From Filobasidium wieringae (Eukaryota; Basidiomycota; Tremellomycetes; Filobasidiales; Filobasidiaceae): a stretch of 64,000 nucleotides of DNA. Under the pieces are notes generated by a model, which searched no databases, was not told where the DNA came from, and saw nothing but the letters and a program-made list of their open reading frames with translations. The position numbers were made by a program, and so were the translations under genes. The DNA is taken from the NCBI GenBank assembly GCA_001600055.1, contig BCIV01000002.1:1182287-1246286 (forward strand), given 5' to 3'. Shown one piece after another: positions 1 through 10,712 of this stretch. Positions within the stretch are counted from its first letter, which is position 1. Every line of letters begins with the position of its first letter.

Positions 1-427
1 AGTCTTCGTCGATGTGCGGTTGGACCATCGCTTCCCTGAGTTCTCCCTGGGAAGTTAGTTGAGAATTGACAGAATAAGCGTCCTGACTGAAGAGAACAGA
101 TGTAAAGCCTATCACGTAGTGTAGCTAGATCTTAGGAACTAGTTACGATTGCTATCGAGACCTATCCAACTGTCCGGTTAAATTCGAATCTTGGTGAAGC
201 GGAGTTGTCCGAGGACAGAATTGGACAAGATCAACAAAGCGCAACCTGATCAAGCACAGTCCAAAGGATATAGATAGATATATGCGACAACGACCACTCT
301 AATCCTCAATTGATGAGGCATTCTCCCCACCGGACCATACAATCCTCAATCAACCGAATTCCCAGGACTTCAGACCGAAGGCGAAACGAAGAACGTTTTG
401 CGTAACAGAATTGAATCCAAGCTAGAT
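1..427. other. Intergenic, left edge; no gene seen
   Basis: I see no supported coding sequence, tRNA or repeat here. The right part is the expected 3' flank of the GVP36-like gene on the minus strand. The reading frames that cross it lack any recognisable family signature and overlap the end of that gene. Confidence 0.5.
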
Positions 428-1977
428 TTAAGCGGCTCGGGTCTGCCTGTACTCGGACTCGGCAGCAGTGGCGGCTTCTGCAAGCTCTTCCTGGATGTTC
501 TGTGATATGGTTGAAATCAACGATCAGTCGGAAATTCCAATACAAGCGGCATGCATCCTTGACTTACGGAAAGAGTCTCGGCAGCGGTGCTGAAGAAAAT
601 CAACTGAGCGTTAACAAGATTGGACAAGTTCTGGAGAGGTTCAGGCTATTTGCAAATATCCGACCTTTTATCAGTCTGATTAGCCTCGATGACGGCAATA
701 TGGGATACCCACGTTCTCCAAGACAGCCTTCATCAAACCAATAGCAGTCTCGGTCATCTGAACCAACTTGTCTTCAGCTTCTTCTACCTGAAGACGGTAT
801 TGCTCCTGCTTGGGCGCAGCGGTAGCCTTCATACTATGTCCGATGAGATGGGTCAGCTTGTAGATAGATAGCAACGGGGCGGTGTATGAGCGAGTGACTC
901 ACGCGGCACGAGCAGCATCCAGCTCCAACCTGGCAGTCTTGACGTTCGCCCTCGCCTTCATGGCCAAAGCAATAGAAGAGGACAACGTGGCTTGCCAAGG
1001 GTTGATGAATTTGTCAACGATGACTTGATCTTGCTGAATTCGAGCATCTCCAACCTAAAACGCAAAGTAAATCGATTGTTCAGCGTACCGAACAATAATC
1101 GACGTGTATACAAGCCCACCTTCTCCAGAGCTTCGGCGTAGGTGTTCAAACCCTTGCCCAATCGGTCTTCCAATCCGACGTTCAAAGCTCCGGCCTTAGC
1201 GGCTCGGCTCAAGGCGTGGGGTAGGGTCTTGGGTGGAGGAGGGGGAAGGGAGGTAGGTTCGGCAGGCATGGGCATGTTGACGGGAAGATTCTATATCATA
1301 GTGATGGATAGTCCGTACATTTAGCAGCGTTATAAGAGAAGGGTGGAGCGGGATAATTTACCTTCAAGTTGTTATGAGCGAAGGAGGACCATCCTTGAGA
1401 GACAGTCTGACCGAGCTCAGTCATAGATTCGGTGATCTGGGTAGGGTAGTCATACTGTGATATGATCGTTGTTTCAGTCAGACCCCCAAGACGGCGGTGA
1501 TATCAGGATGACTTACGGACTCGGTCTCGTGAACCTTAGTAATCCTGATCAGTTGGGTCAATCAAAATCAGCACGCATATCGATGCTACAAGGTTGAAAA
1601 TGACTTACTTAAGCATTCCCTTGTGTAGGTTGTACAAAGCATCTACTCTAGCCTCCAAAGCTTTGTACTCGGCAGGGAGTCTATGCCATCAAGGAAGATG
1701 TCGTTTCATTTCAGCTTCCGGAGTGTAACAAGTCGTCTGTTTGGCTTACTCGGTAACATCGTTAGGATCGACCTGACCAAACCTCTCCCTAGTGCTCTGT
1801 ACAGTGTTCTTGATGTTCTTGTTAATCCCGGAGAGATCCACGGAAGCGACAGAGGAGGCAAGGGATGCTTGAATTGATTTCCAGCTGTAATATCAAGGGA
1901 TGAATGGTATGAGCTGGCATCCGCAAGATGCATGTCCTCAGCATGTTTCCCAATCAGTCAAATACTTACCTTTGCAT
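428..1977 (-). CDS. GVP36: GVP36-like BAR domain protein
   Basis: Member of the fungal BAR_2 family (Gvp36 type), which bind curved membranes at the Golgi and endosome and act in vesicle traffic. The spliced product starts MQS-WKSIQASL, with the first coding exon only 8 nt (ATG at 1977, donor GTAAG). It continues through VDPNDVTELPAEY, a proline-rich SLPPPPPKTLPHALSRA, then GLNTYAEALEKVG and the conserved QDQVIVDKFINPWQ block around 960-1040. A helical stretch containing EQYRLQVEEAEDKL follows, and the protein ends with ESEYRQTRAA and a TAA at 428-430. About eight short introns interrupt it; one uses a GTGGGT donor (EN-PEPLQNL). Family membership rests on the order of these blocks. The cellular role is taken from the yeast family member and is not shown by the sequence. 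Confidence 0.82.
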
Positions 1978-2257
1978 TCTGAAGATGGGTACTGCGAGGA
2001 TGAACGTGAAGGTTTACCAAGATCGCCAACAGGGATACCTGAGCGTAGATAACCAATAACCAAGCTATGATGTATATGGTTATCGATAGATGCTGGTCGC
2101 GTGTTAGCGCGCTCGACTAAGGTTCATTCTCATCCGCAGGAAGCTCGAAGCAGATCGTCTGTTTCTACCTATAGATGGTGTCTCAAACGCACAGATACAA
2201 TCTCAACTAACTCATACAGCTTCATCATGTCCGCCTTAAGCAAACTAGAATATATTT

Positions 2258-4303
2258 CTATCCCCTCTTTCCTGCCATCTTTTCTCCCAGAGCGTAAGAA
2301 GGTGATGCCTGTGGACTAGCAACGCCGTCCAACAATTTCTAAAAAACTCATGTCAGTCGGAAGTTGGCTCACAACAGACATCATTCAATAAGCAACTTAC
2401 TCCTCCATGGAAAGTCTGCATCTCATCTGGCCCAAACAGCGCGAACTGTCCCTTTCCAGGTCCCTTTGGACCCCCAAAGATCCTCCCTGCCTCGCTTCTC
2501 GTCGATTGCCTCGTATCCGCCTCATCCCTGTGTCCACCCGTCATAGTCTCCGTAAAGTCTCCTCCTTCCGGCACATCCGCAGGTCCAAGGGTATCATTTC
2601 CGCCATCATGAGCGTATGTTTGTGAGAGAACGGGAGGCATCTCGTCGAGAGAATCATCGAAAGACTCCTCCAGGAAATCTAGTTGATGAACGGTCGAGCG
2701 TCTTGGCATCCCTACGGTAGAAGTATCGGGATCTTGTCGCTGCGTTTCTTCCCCTTCATCCTCCAGGTCCTCTTGTTCTTGACCGAATGACCCTTCTTCC
2801 GCCTGAACATCCCCGACGAAGGAAGACCCAGCTTCAACCGATAATTCTTCCATTCCACCTTCCAACCCGGACCTCTCCGCACCCAGCCCAAACACGTCCC
2901 CGGCCATCTCAAGTTGATCCTCCTTTCTAGACTCTTCCATTTGCATTCCCCTCCTTCCACTCATCCTCTCAAAGGCGGGGGGGCTAGGCATAACTGGACT
3001 GTCCATCCCCTCCATAGCCATAAGATCCCTGATGACCGCTCTCGCCGCATCCTTTGCAGGGGTCTTGCTGATAGCCCGAGCGGGCAGGGAAAAGTTCATA
3101 GTGACAGGCGGGGTTCCGAGGACATGATTATCCGGAATCGAATCGAGAGAATCATCGAAATCTAGATCAAAGTCCGTTAACCTAGATTTCGCCTGACTAG
3201 ATACCTTGAATTGAGGTTGACGGATAGGTTTCTTTGCCGTACTTGTTAGACCGAAATCGATCGGTCGGATTTTTGGATTGAGGGGTGTATTTCTGAGATC
3301 GGCAATCCCGTTCCAAGCTTTACTGGACGAACCGGATGGTCCAGCTGGGGAGAAAGGGTTTTGTCTCGCTCGAGGAGAAGAAGGTAGATTGTTTCGCTCA
3401 GTATTTCCTCGTTTCAGAGCGTGGACCTTTGATTTAGGCAGGTCAGGAAGCTCGTTGCTGGCCGTTCCTGCTGTCCCTCCTAAGTTGTACGAGCTGGATA
3501 GATCCCCCTTTCGGCTGATCAGGACGGAAGGCTCCTCGTCATATCCCTCTGGCATTTCGTACCCCCTATTCCCTCTCTCTTCTCTAATGGTCTCATCACC
3601 CCTGTCGGAAGCATCGGGATCGATCATGCTTCCTCCCGCCGTACTGCTCATCCCATCATCGTTCCCCAATACGTGCTTCATCTTCCTCTCCAAACTGGCC
3701 AAAGGGCTGTCCATACTACTCATCCCTTCCGCCCAGTCGTTCTCCCCCTGCATGCCATGATGTCGAGGAAGAGGAGTAGATGTAACAGGATTCCCGTATA
3801 AGAACGAATGCTCTTCAGGAGTCATGGCCGTTCGGTCAAGGGATTCTTCGTGGTCCGTGTAGGTCTCTTGTTGATGCGTCGTCGACGCATCTCCGGCCGT
3901 TTCACTGTATTCGCCTGGCACCGGGACCCGTACGGATGCCGCAGCCTCGAAGAAGGACTTCCAAAACTAAAGGTAGATGGTCAATCATTTCGATCAAGGA
4001 TAGTAACGGTGGTAAGAAACATACATGAGCTGCTTCTCTAGTTGGTTCACTCGCTAACCCAAACCTCTTCACACTGGGTAATATCTTGCTCGTAACGACA
4101 TCATGGAATCTCGCAAAGTTGTGGTCGATGTCTTGTAGTAACAGAGTGTTCAATTGTTCGATCTGCTCGATTTGAACGCTAGTAAAGAGGAAAGGCTATC
4201 AGCGTAGTCGGATACAGGGTTCAGGTTGAACATACCTGATCGGGTCGTCCGGGTTGACATTCGGCACTTGAAAGAACGGGTGTTGTCTCAATCTATTACT
4301 CAT
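2258..4303 (-). CDS. ASK1: DASH/Dam1 complex subunit Ask1
   Basis: Subunit of the DASH ring, which couples kinetochores to spindle microtubules in fungi. The N-terminal exons give MSNRLRQHPFF and then the family core: QIEQIEQLN, LLLQDIDHNFARFHDVVTSK, ILPSVKRFG, and FWKSFFEAA after a short intron. This is the Ask1 domain, in the first ~100 residues. The rest, mostly one exon of about 1.57 kb, is low-complexity and acidic with many SP/TP sites, as expected for a CDK and Ipl1 target. I end the gene through a last intron after FHGG (donor GTAAGT), which gives a tail GKLLDGVASPQASPSYALG and TAG at 2258-2260. Reading through that intron instead gives a stop at 2353. Total about 640 residues, long for Ask1 but usual for basidiomycete copies with disordered tails. 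Confidence 0.85.
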
Positions 4304-4637
4304 AGCTACAAAGATGATTCCTGAAGGACTATCAGACCGATTTCGCCCCAAGAGATTGGATGACGAAAAATCAGTGTGTGCATGCAGGACGATATCAATA
4401 ACAAGAATGTTGTTGATGTTTCAAGCTCGCCAGGCGACGCGTACCTGTTCACGATCGGGGTGACGTGTATATACTCGTCACAAATAGGTACTGTGAGTAT
4501 CACCTCTCTATCGACCTCTTACGCATCATTCAAGGCCGCGAAAGCGATTCAATTGAAGGGATGAGATCAACGTCAAACGTACGACTTACACCCTCTTTCC
4601 TTTTCATCGATACATCACTTACGGACGAACCAACAAC

Positions 4638-5864
4638 ATGTCCGTTAAAGACCCAATCTCTGGAGGATCTGACAACCTCGGATTCGACTTCACGAACCAT
4701 GCAAGGAATCAGTTCTTGGGTGCTAAGATGGGTGGATTACCTAAAGGTACGCTTGATAGTCATTGCCTCGACTGCTAGGTTATCAGTCACTCATCTCGAG
4801 CCTTTGAACCTCGGACCCGTAGCTACTTCAACTGGAACTACTATTGTAGGAGTAAAGTACGGTGGAGGAGATTCAGGAGAGGAAGAAGGAGTTTGTCTGG
4901 GAGCCGACACCCGTGCAACTGGAGGACCCATCGTTGCTGATAAGAACTGTGAGAAGGTATGTCATCGCTCCGGACTTCAGGATCGTCTTCCATAGCTTAT
5001 ACTCGAGGATTTGATTTGTGATGGTAGATCCATTACCTTGCCGATCACATTAGGTGTTGCGGAGCAGGTACCGCAGCGGATACCGAATTCGTCACCAACT
5101 TGATCAGCAGTAACATCGAAGTAAGCCCCATCGATTCCTTCATATAGAAAACCCTTCTGATCGTACCCTCCGTCCTCTAGCTTCACGCCCTCTCAACTAA
5201 CCGCAAACCTCAAGTCGTAACCGCGATGACCCTTTTAAAACAATACCTCTTCCGATACCAAGGTCACGTTGGTGCTTACCTAGTTGTCGGGGGTGTAGAT
5301 CAGACGGGGTCTCATCTATTCACCGTGCACGCTCATGGTAGTACGGACAAGTTGCCTTACGTCACCATGGGAAGTGGAAGTATGGCGGCTATGGCGGTGT
5401 TCGAGAGCGGGTTCAAGGAGCACATGAAGGTCAGTATCGTTTTCCCGATCGATCAAACCTGGCCCGACGTCATTACTGATTGAGAACTCATGTTGGCCCG
5501 AACAGCGACAAGAAGCCATCGACCTGGTCGCCCGAGCGATCCGATCGGGAGTTTTCAACGATTTGGGTTCAGGTTCAAACGTGGACGTCTGTGTGATTAC
5601 CAAGGACAAGACGGAAATGTTGCGTAATTACGAGATGCCCGTGAGTAATCGAAGCGCCCTTATTTCATTCTCAATTCGAAGCGGCTGACCACGAAATTCT
5701 GCGATCAGAATGAACGAGGCGAGAAATCTCGAGCTTACAAGTTCAGGAGAGGTACGACGGCTTGGACAAAAGAGGACGTGAGGAGTTTGATCGTCAAGGA
5801 AGAAGTCACTCCAGTCATGCCTGCCAGCGGGATGGCTGCGACGGAAGCGATGGATGTTTCGTAG
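4638..5864 (+). CDS. PUP1: 20S proteasome subunit beta2 (Pup1)
   Basis: Catalytic beta2 subunit of the 20S proteasome, with trypsin-like activity. Exon 1 encodes a short propeptide ([10 protein letters not shown] to GGLPK). An intron at 4747-4822 joins it to [16 protein letters not shown], where autolysis between Gly and Thr frees the catalytic threonine. Next come [20 protein letters not shown], a histidine- and cysteine-containing block with [18 protein letters not shown], then [13 protein letters not shown], the [15 protein letters not shown] block, [20 protein letters not shown] and DVCVITK. The stop is TAG at 5862-5864. The mature length and motif order match beta2 rather than beta1 or beta5. 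Four to five introns are present. The apparently coding stretch just before 4638 has no family similarity, so the ATG at 4638 is used. Confidence 0.95.
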
Positions 5865-6095
5865 TCACCTGTTACTAATTGTGGAAGGTAGAAGACGCGC
5901 TGTATACTTTACGTCATGGGAATGTCATTATTTACGAACACGAACTTGAGATGGGATTGGGGACATGATAGTATAGGAGCGTAACCTATCATATTACAAC
6001 AAGGCCCTTTTCCTCATGCCTTGGTCTCAGACGTCATGATCGCATGAGAGGCATCTGGCTACTCAGGTCCGCAATTTCGCGATCAGCGATCATAT

Positions 6096-7957
6096 CACCA
6101 AAACACTCGATCATTTCGACTAACCTTTTCGGCCTCGGTTGTAGAAATAGCTTCTTTTTGTTGAGCAATGAAGGACTCAGCATCAGGAGTGGGCTGAGTC
6201 TTGGCCTTCTCGGCTTTCTTCTCTTGCTGTAAAGCGAGACGGAGTTGGTCAGAAGTGTTTCATCATTTTATCGGACTCAGGGATGGTCTCACCTTGCTCT
6301 TCTTAACAAACTTCTGAGGAGGTGGTGGTGGTGGGTAAGCAGCTTTCTCAGCATCCTGGAACTCCTTATCCTCAGCAAAGATTTTTCGAACAGGCTCCAG
6401 AAGATCGTTGATCATATCCATCGTGATCTTCTTCAGATCGGCAGGATGAAGAGCACCACTGGCGAAATCGTCCTCCATCGTTTGGTAAGTAGTATAGTGT
6501 ACGTCCCCGCCGAACTTCTCGTCTCGAAGGATGCTAATCAGGCTTCCTTCAGGTGCATTGGGTCCTACAAAGATCTTCTTCCGGTTCTCAGCACTTGCAG
6601 CGTTCTCACCCCTCTCGGTCATCTGAGCTATCCGCATGGTCTGGAGAGGGAACAAGACGGCCTTGTGGAACGCCAAGATTCCGTTATCCACAATGTTCTT
6701 CTCCTCACAGAACGCCGCCTTGATTTTCTTCTTGACGTCCGCAGCAGAGTCAAGGAAGTCTATCTTTGAGTTGGGGTCGGATGAAGACATCTTTCCACCG
6801 GCCAGACCGGGAACCATCGAATTCATCAAGTGAGCTCGTTTAGCGTAGCCTAGTCGTGGTAGACATTCCTGCGCCATGGTAAAGATTTTCCGCTATTTTT
6901 TAGCAAAAGTCAGTAGATTTCGCCGTTCTTCATCGATCACAATCGAAACGCACCTGATCGACACCTCCGAATTGGAAATCTACTCCCAAGTACTGTTCGT
7001 CCAAAGCTTGCATTCCAGGGTACAACAGACTGCTCAAGAAGGGCGAGTCAGACTGCTTGACAACCTCTGCTCCGGCCTTGGAAGCATCGTGCAAGGAAGT
7101 TATAGATGCTAGTCTACTCATGCGATCATGAGGATCAGGGTCGCCGATACTTCATTTGGTTCGTGAGAGCGTCGACTGACCGGTAGTTATCCAAGTTGTA
7201 CTCTTTACTCAACTGGTAATCGCTCCCGGTGATAAATCTCAATCGATCCGTAGGTACTCCGAGGGAAGTAAAGACAGCGTGCAATAATTTGGAGTAGTAG
7301 GCGACTCGGTGGGCCACAGTCTCGAAGGTAGCTTTCCCAGCATCGAGGAAAGCGTGGATCTAGCAAAGGAATGTGAGGAAGGGTTCGAAAGCAGAACTTC
7401 CAAATATGTCACTTACATCTGGTCAGGAGAGACATCACGACAAGAGATTATGTCAGTTAGATACCGACTGGCAAGCTGCCCTGGAAACTCACCGGCAAGG
7501 AGAATCTTGACCTATGCGTGGTGTCTCAGTCAGTATAGCAGATATGATGAAGGAAGTTCGAATGATTTTTACATACCTCTACGCCGGCCTGCAGGAAATC
7601 AGCGATCTTCGTGAAAGGAACAAAGTACCCGACGTGGGCTATGCATCCGAAAGCACAGAAATTAGACATCCATTCAATGGTCTCTCCCTCGACAGTTAAC
7701 ACATACGCTTTCCAGTAGTAGCAGTACCTGTTCATGAAGTAAATGCCTAAGCTATTTGTATCGTCAAATCGGAACCAGGACGCCGACCCACCCCAGTAAC
7801 ATTTCACGAGCTCATCCTTGGCCATCTTCGACTTGATGATATCCTCTCCCAGAACTTCTTGCAAGTTCCGAGTAATGAGGTCATACGCCTGCTGTTGTTT
7901 CTCATTGAGGTTGATAGGAGCGGCGGTCGATGGTGCGGCAGCAGCTGGTGCAGACAT
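6096..7957 (-). CDS. TYS1: Tyrosyl-tRNA synthetase, cytosolic
   Basis: Class I aminoacyl-tRNA synthetase that charges tRNA-Tyr. It starts at 7957 ([20 protein letters not shown]). The catalytic core reads [20 protein letters not shown] once two introns are removed, carrying the HIGH-like HVGY motif. Further on come [25 protein letters not shown], and the KMSSS signature in [18 protein letters not shown]. The C-terminal part (VGPNAPEGS, then [20 protein letters not shown]) is typical of eukaryotic TyrRS, followed by a lysine-rich tail. It shares a divergent promoter with the small gene at 8314. The 3' end is uncertain: I read through to TGA at 6096-6098 after RNDRVFW, but a GTTAGT donor at the preceding EAEK could splice to a stop nearer 6040. 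About ten introns. Confidence 0.93.
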
Positions 7958-8313
7958 TTTGGCTGTAGTCTTGCTTTCGTATGGACTGTCTATTGTTCTA
8001 GGACGGCGACAGTCAAGATCATCAAGCTGCCTAGCTAGCTACTCACCGGTATTTCTATCTTTGTTGACTCGTTTTTATCGATTCGCGATATTACACGTCA
8101 TGAATAGTTACGGCCTGATCTCCTTATCAGACTAGCGAAGGACAGTTGACGTCATCCTTCCGACCATCTACTAATAGTCTCGGGTCCATTCTCATCAAAG
8201 TACTCTGAGTGATCATCGCTTCACCGCCTCAAATCCCCAGAACAACCTACGCACTTAGCAAAGCCATCACTTTGTCACAAACAATCTTCCTATCAATATA
8301 CACATCTGAGAGA
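7958..8313. promoter_or_regulatory. Divergent promoter region, TYS1 / small protein
   Basis: Gap between two divergent genes, so it should hold both promoters and 5' UTRs. I see no clear TATA box or repeated motif. This is a positional inference only. Confidence 0.4.
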
Positions 8314-8641
8314 ATGTCTGCCAACACTGGAGCTGGAGCTGGACAAAGGGGAGGTAACGTTATCACTAATGGCATCAAAGGTAAGTCACATTTCCTGTGC
8401 TTTCGAGGTAAGCAAAGCAATCTGACCTTTGCGATCTTTAGCCATCAACGGAGTCGGTGAGGGAATTCGAGGAAACATCAACTCGTTTGCGGATCAGCTC
8501 GGATCTGGAATCCAGGGTAACACCAATACCGGAACTTCCACCCATGCTACAGACGCTACCTCATCCAAGAGCAACGATCAAGTTGCTGCGAGAGGAGCCG
8601 ATCAGTTGAAGGAGGGTTTGGATGGATTACGAAGGCCATGA
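8314..8641 (+). CDS. Small glycine-rich conserved fungal-type protein, unknown function
   Basis: Two exons give a protein of about 89 residues. Exon 1 is MSANTGAGAGQRGGNVITNG. The intron begins at a GTAAGT after GGCATCAAAG and ends in TTTAG, restoring KAINGVGEGIRGNINSFADQ. The C-terminal half is polar (NTNTGTSTHATDATSSKSND) and ends GLDGLRRP with TGA at 8639-8641. The alternation of glycines with hydrophobic residues (NGIKAINGVGEGIRG) resembles a family of short uncharacterised fungal proteins with a G-x-G-E-N-I-R-G core, often abundant or stress-induced; that comparison is from memory. No signal peptide or membrane segment. A clean intron and in-frame joining support a real gene. Confidence 0.65.
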
Positions 8642-8853
8642 ACGGACCTGATGGGAATCGAGGATTGGGAGTTCAGTTGTAACAACTCGAATTGAAGCAT
8701 ATAACATCACATACCAAGTTTACCAAACACCTGTAAATGGTATCGGCTGGGCAACTTGACTGAGATGCTCAACGTGGTTCGCTGATACCTTGCGAAATAG
8801 TCTTGAATGCTGGACAAGACCATCACTTGCATATCACTTGTCACTTGGTGGGG

Positions 8854-9219
8854 TTTTCGATACTTTGCACATCCGTCGGTCGTTGACGGTCGGCCACGGT
8901 CGCCAACCGTCGATGACCCGTTTGACTAGGTTCGACTCGACCAACTGACAACTGGTCGCTACTTACTGAATTGACGAAGAGACTTGGCTGGAGAACACTT
9001 GTCTCGGCCCTCATGACTGGGGTGGTGGTTTGTGAATTGTGCACATCTGTCTGGCATATCTGGTATGAGCTACACAGGCTACACAAGATACCAAAAACCT
9101 TAGGGATGGTAAGCGGCTGGTAACTCTGGTAGCCAGGGTAATCACGCAAGTCATGCATACCGTCGATCGTTTACCCCTCGTCTAATCCTCATCTTCTGAA
9201 CATGTGCAAAGTATCGAAA
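8854..9219. mobile_element. MITE-like element E1 (terminal inverted repeats), 366 bp
   Basis: The left end at 8854-8872 reads TTTTCGATACTTTGCACAT. The right end at 9202-9219 reads ATGTGCAAAGTATCGAAA, its exact reverse complement over 18 positions. The interior has no long ORF. It contains a local inverted region rich in CCGTCG/CGACGG just inside the left end and a CGTTTACCCCTCGT motif near the right end, shared with E4 and E5. No convincing target-site duplication is visible. Read as a non-autonomous DNA element; the class is not known. Confidence 0.5.
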
Positions 9220-9340
9220 TCGCCGGATGACTCGTTGCGCCCCTTTGACCTTGACTGATTTGAGTGATCATCCTCTGGCCTCCAGGATATACCGCCGCAA
9301 ATTTCTAAAAGAGATTACGGGAAATTCGAACCTGAACATG

Positions 9341-9505
9341 TTTTTTGATACTTTGCACATCAACTAGATCGGATCTGAATCGAATCTGAACCGGGTCTGA
9401 ATTGGACCGAGGTGCAAACCGATTCAGATCCGATTCGGTTGATGCTCAGATCCGACTCAGACCCAATTCAGATCTGATTCGGTTGATGTGCAAGGTATCG
9501 AAAAA
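9341..9505. mobile_element. MITE-like foldback element E2, 165 bp
   Basis: The ends are TTTTTTGATACTTTGCACAT at 9341-9360 and ATGTGCAAGGTATCGAAAAA at 9486-9505. The complementarity extends well inside, since both arms carry CATCAAC and repeated GATCTGAAT/GGGTCTGA-type units, giving arms of about 65 nt at roughly 80% identity. All mismatches I aligned between the arms are transitions. CATG flanks both sides (9337-9340 and 9506-9509). CATG is self-complementary, so it could be a target duplication or the last part of the inverted repeat. Confidence 0.55.
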
Positions 9506-9531
9506 CATGCGCCAGCAAGACGGTTTCAGGC

Positions 9532-9548
9532 ATGTGCAAATTGTCGAG
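9532..9548. repeat. Degenerate solitary element end
   Basis: ATGTGCAAATTGTCGAG resembles a right-hand end of the element family (ATGTGCAAAGTATCGAA) with a few changes. No matching left end follows E2. It may be the relic of a sixth, decayed copy. Confidence 0.3.
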
Positions 9549-9820
9549 CCTAGATATACTAGATATCGGGTTTACTTGATCCCCTGCAATCCCTTGATGC
9601 TTTTATGAGCTGTCTCATATACTGTATGACATACGAAGTGGCCCCGACATCTCCTAGTTGTAAAGGATCCAGTAGCAAGAGTGAGAAGGCGTTGATCAAC
9701 GAGATGGGTCCCGGCCCCTAACTAAACATAATCTGCAAATTCGAGGTGCTCTCGGTACTCTACAACCTAAAAGAAGACAAGGTGGGACGATCTGAAAGTT
9801 CAGCAACGCCTCATCATTTT

Positions 9821-9892
9821 TTTTCGATACTTTGCACATATTTGGGGTCTAGTCCCTTAGTGGACAGAACAGAATGTGCAAGGTATCGAAAA
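9821..9892. mobile_element. MITE-like element E3, 72 bp
   Basis: Left end TTTTCGATACTTTGCACAT at 9821-9839 and right end ATGTGCAAGGTATCGAAAA at 9874-9892. These are reverse complements apart from one transition. Only 34 nt lie between the repeats, so this is the smallest copy. It looks like an internally deleted derivative that kept both ends. The left flank is a run of T, so the exact outer limit is unclear. Confidence 0.5.
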
Positions 9893-10032
9893 CGCGAGTC
9901 AATGAAACTAAATCGACGAAATGATATAGAGCTACCAGCTCTACTGGAGCTGCCGACTGCTGTACCACAATTGGCTAAGTGGCATGGACGGCTCTAGATA
10001 GAGACAAGATTGAGAAGTGCTGCTTTCAAATG

Positions 10033-10040
<8 letters not shown>

Positions 10041-10062
<22 letters not shown>
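10041..10062. repeat. (CT)n microsatellite
   Basis: About eleven uninterrupted CT units at 10041-10062, flanked by more pyrimidine-rich sequence on both sides. It lies in the gene-free stretch between E3 and E4. Confidence 0.9.
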
Positions 10063-10067
<5 letters not shown>

Positions 10068-10292
10068 GTCATATCGGCGGGGATGGATGATTGAAGTACT
10101 GGAACCCTCGGCAACTGTTTGTAGCTGTGTAGTACATCGCAAATAGCATAGTACTCATTTTTCGACTCCAGCCAGTGACTAAAAGTGCTGTCATCCTCAT
10201 CAGTAATGGTATTGGTGGTGAAGCCAAAATCACGATAATGGCGAATTCATTCCAAGAGCCGCGATCTAGTTGGTCCACTAGGACCACTAGGC

Positions 10293-10374
10293 TTTTCGAT
10301 ACTTTGCACATCTGTATACCCCTCGTTTACTCCTCGTTTACTCCGATCAAGTAAAATGTGCAAAGTGTCGAAAA
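10293..10374. mobile_element. MITE-like element E4, 82 bp
   Basis: Left end TTTTCGATACTTTGCACAT at 10293-10311 and right end ATGTGCAAAGTGTCGAAAA at 10356-10374. They are reverse complements with one transition, and the complementarity continues by GC on both outer flanks. The short interior holds two copies of CTCGTTTACTC, linking it with E1 and E5. Just outside the left end lies a separate small repeat (GGTCCACTA / GGACCACTA). Confidence 0.5.
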
Positions 10375-10543
10375 GCTGTTGATTGTGGAGCGCAAAACTC
10401 GATTTAATTCTACATCTCACGACGCTCGATACATGGGCGTTATGGTGGACTTGCTTTACACGACTCAGCCTGGCTATATCATATATTCAGTATCTTCGGA
10501 GGTCCGATTTTCGATCTCGAGGCGGGTAAAGCCAGGTCTACGT

Positions 10544-10712
10544 TTTTTGATTCTTTGCACATTCCATATCCGACGCGTTTACCCCCTATTTCGCCCTCGT
10601 TTGGGCGGCTTGTTTAGTCCCATTTACCCCGTGTTTACACCTCGTTTACTATCTATCTGGCCCTCATTTACATCGCGAAAACACAATGAGAAAATGTGCA
10701 AAGTATCGAAAA
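10544..10712. mobile_element. MITE-like element E5, 169 bp
   Basis: Left end TTTTTGATTCTTTGCACAT at 10544-10562, with two changes from the family ends. Right end ATGTGCAAAGTATCGAAAA at 10694-10712 is a perfect family end. The interior is pyrimidine-rich and repeats the CGTTTAC/TTTACCCC motif several times, as in E1 and E4. No open reading frame lies within it. Confidence 0.5.

Noticed and set aside
8841..9158. 105-codon minus frame inside E1
   Set aside because: Low-complexity composition, crosses the element's left end, no family signature or splice partner.
9402..9608. Plus frame inside E2
   Set aside because: It is made of the repeated GATTCAGATCC units of the foldback arm, so the frame is a by-product of the repeat.
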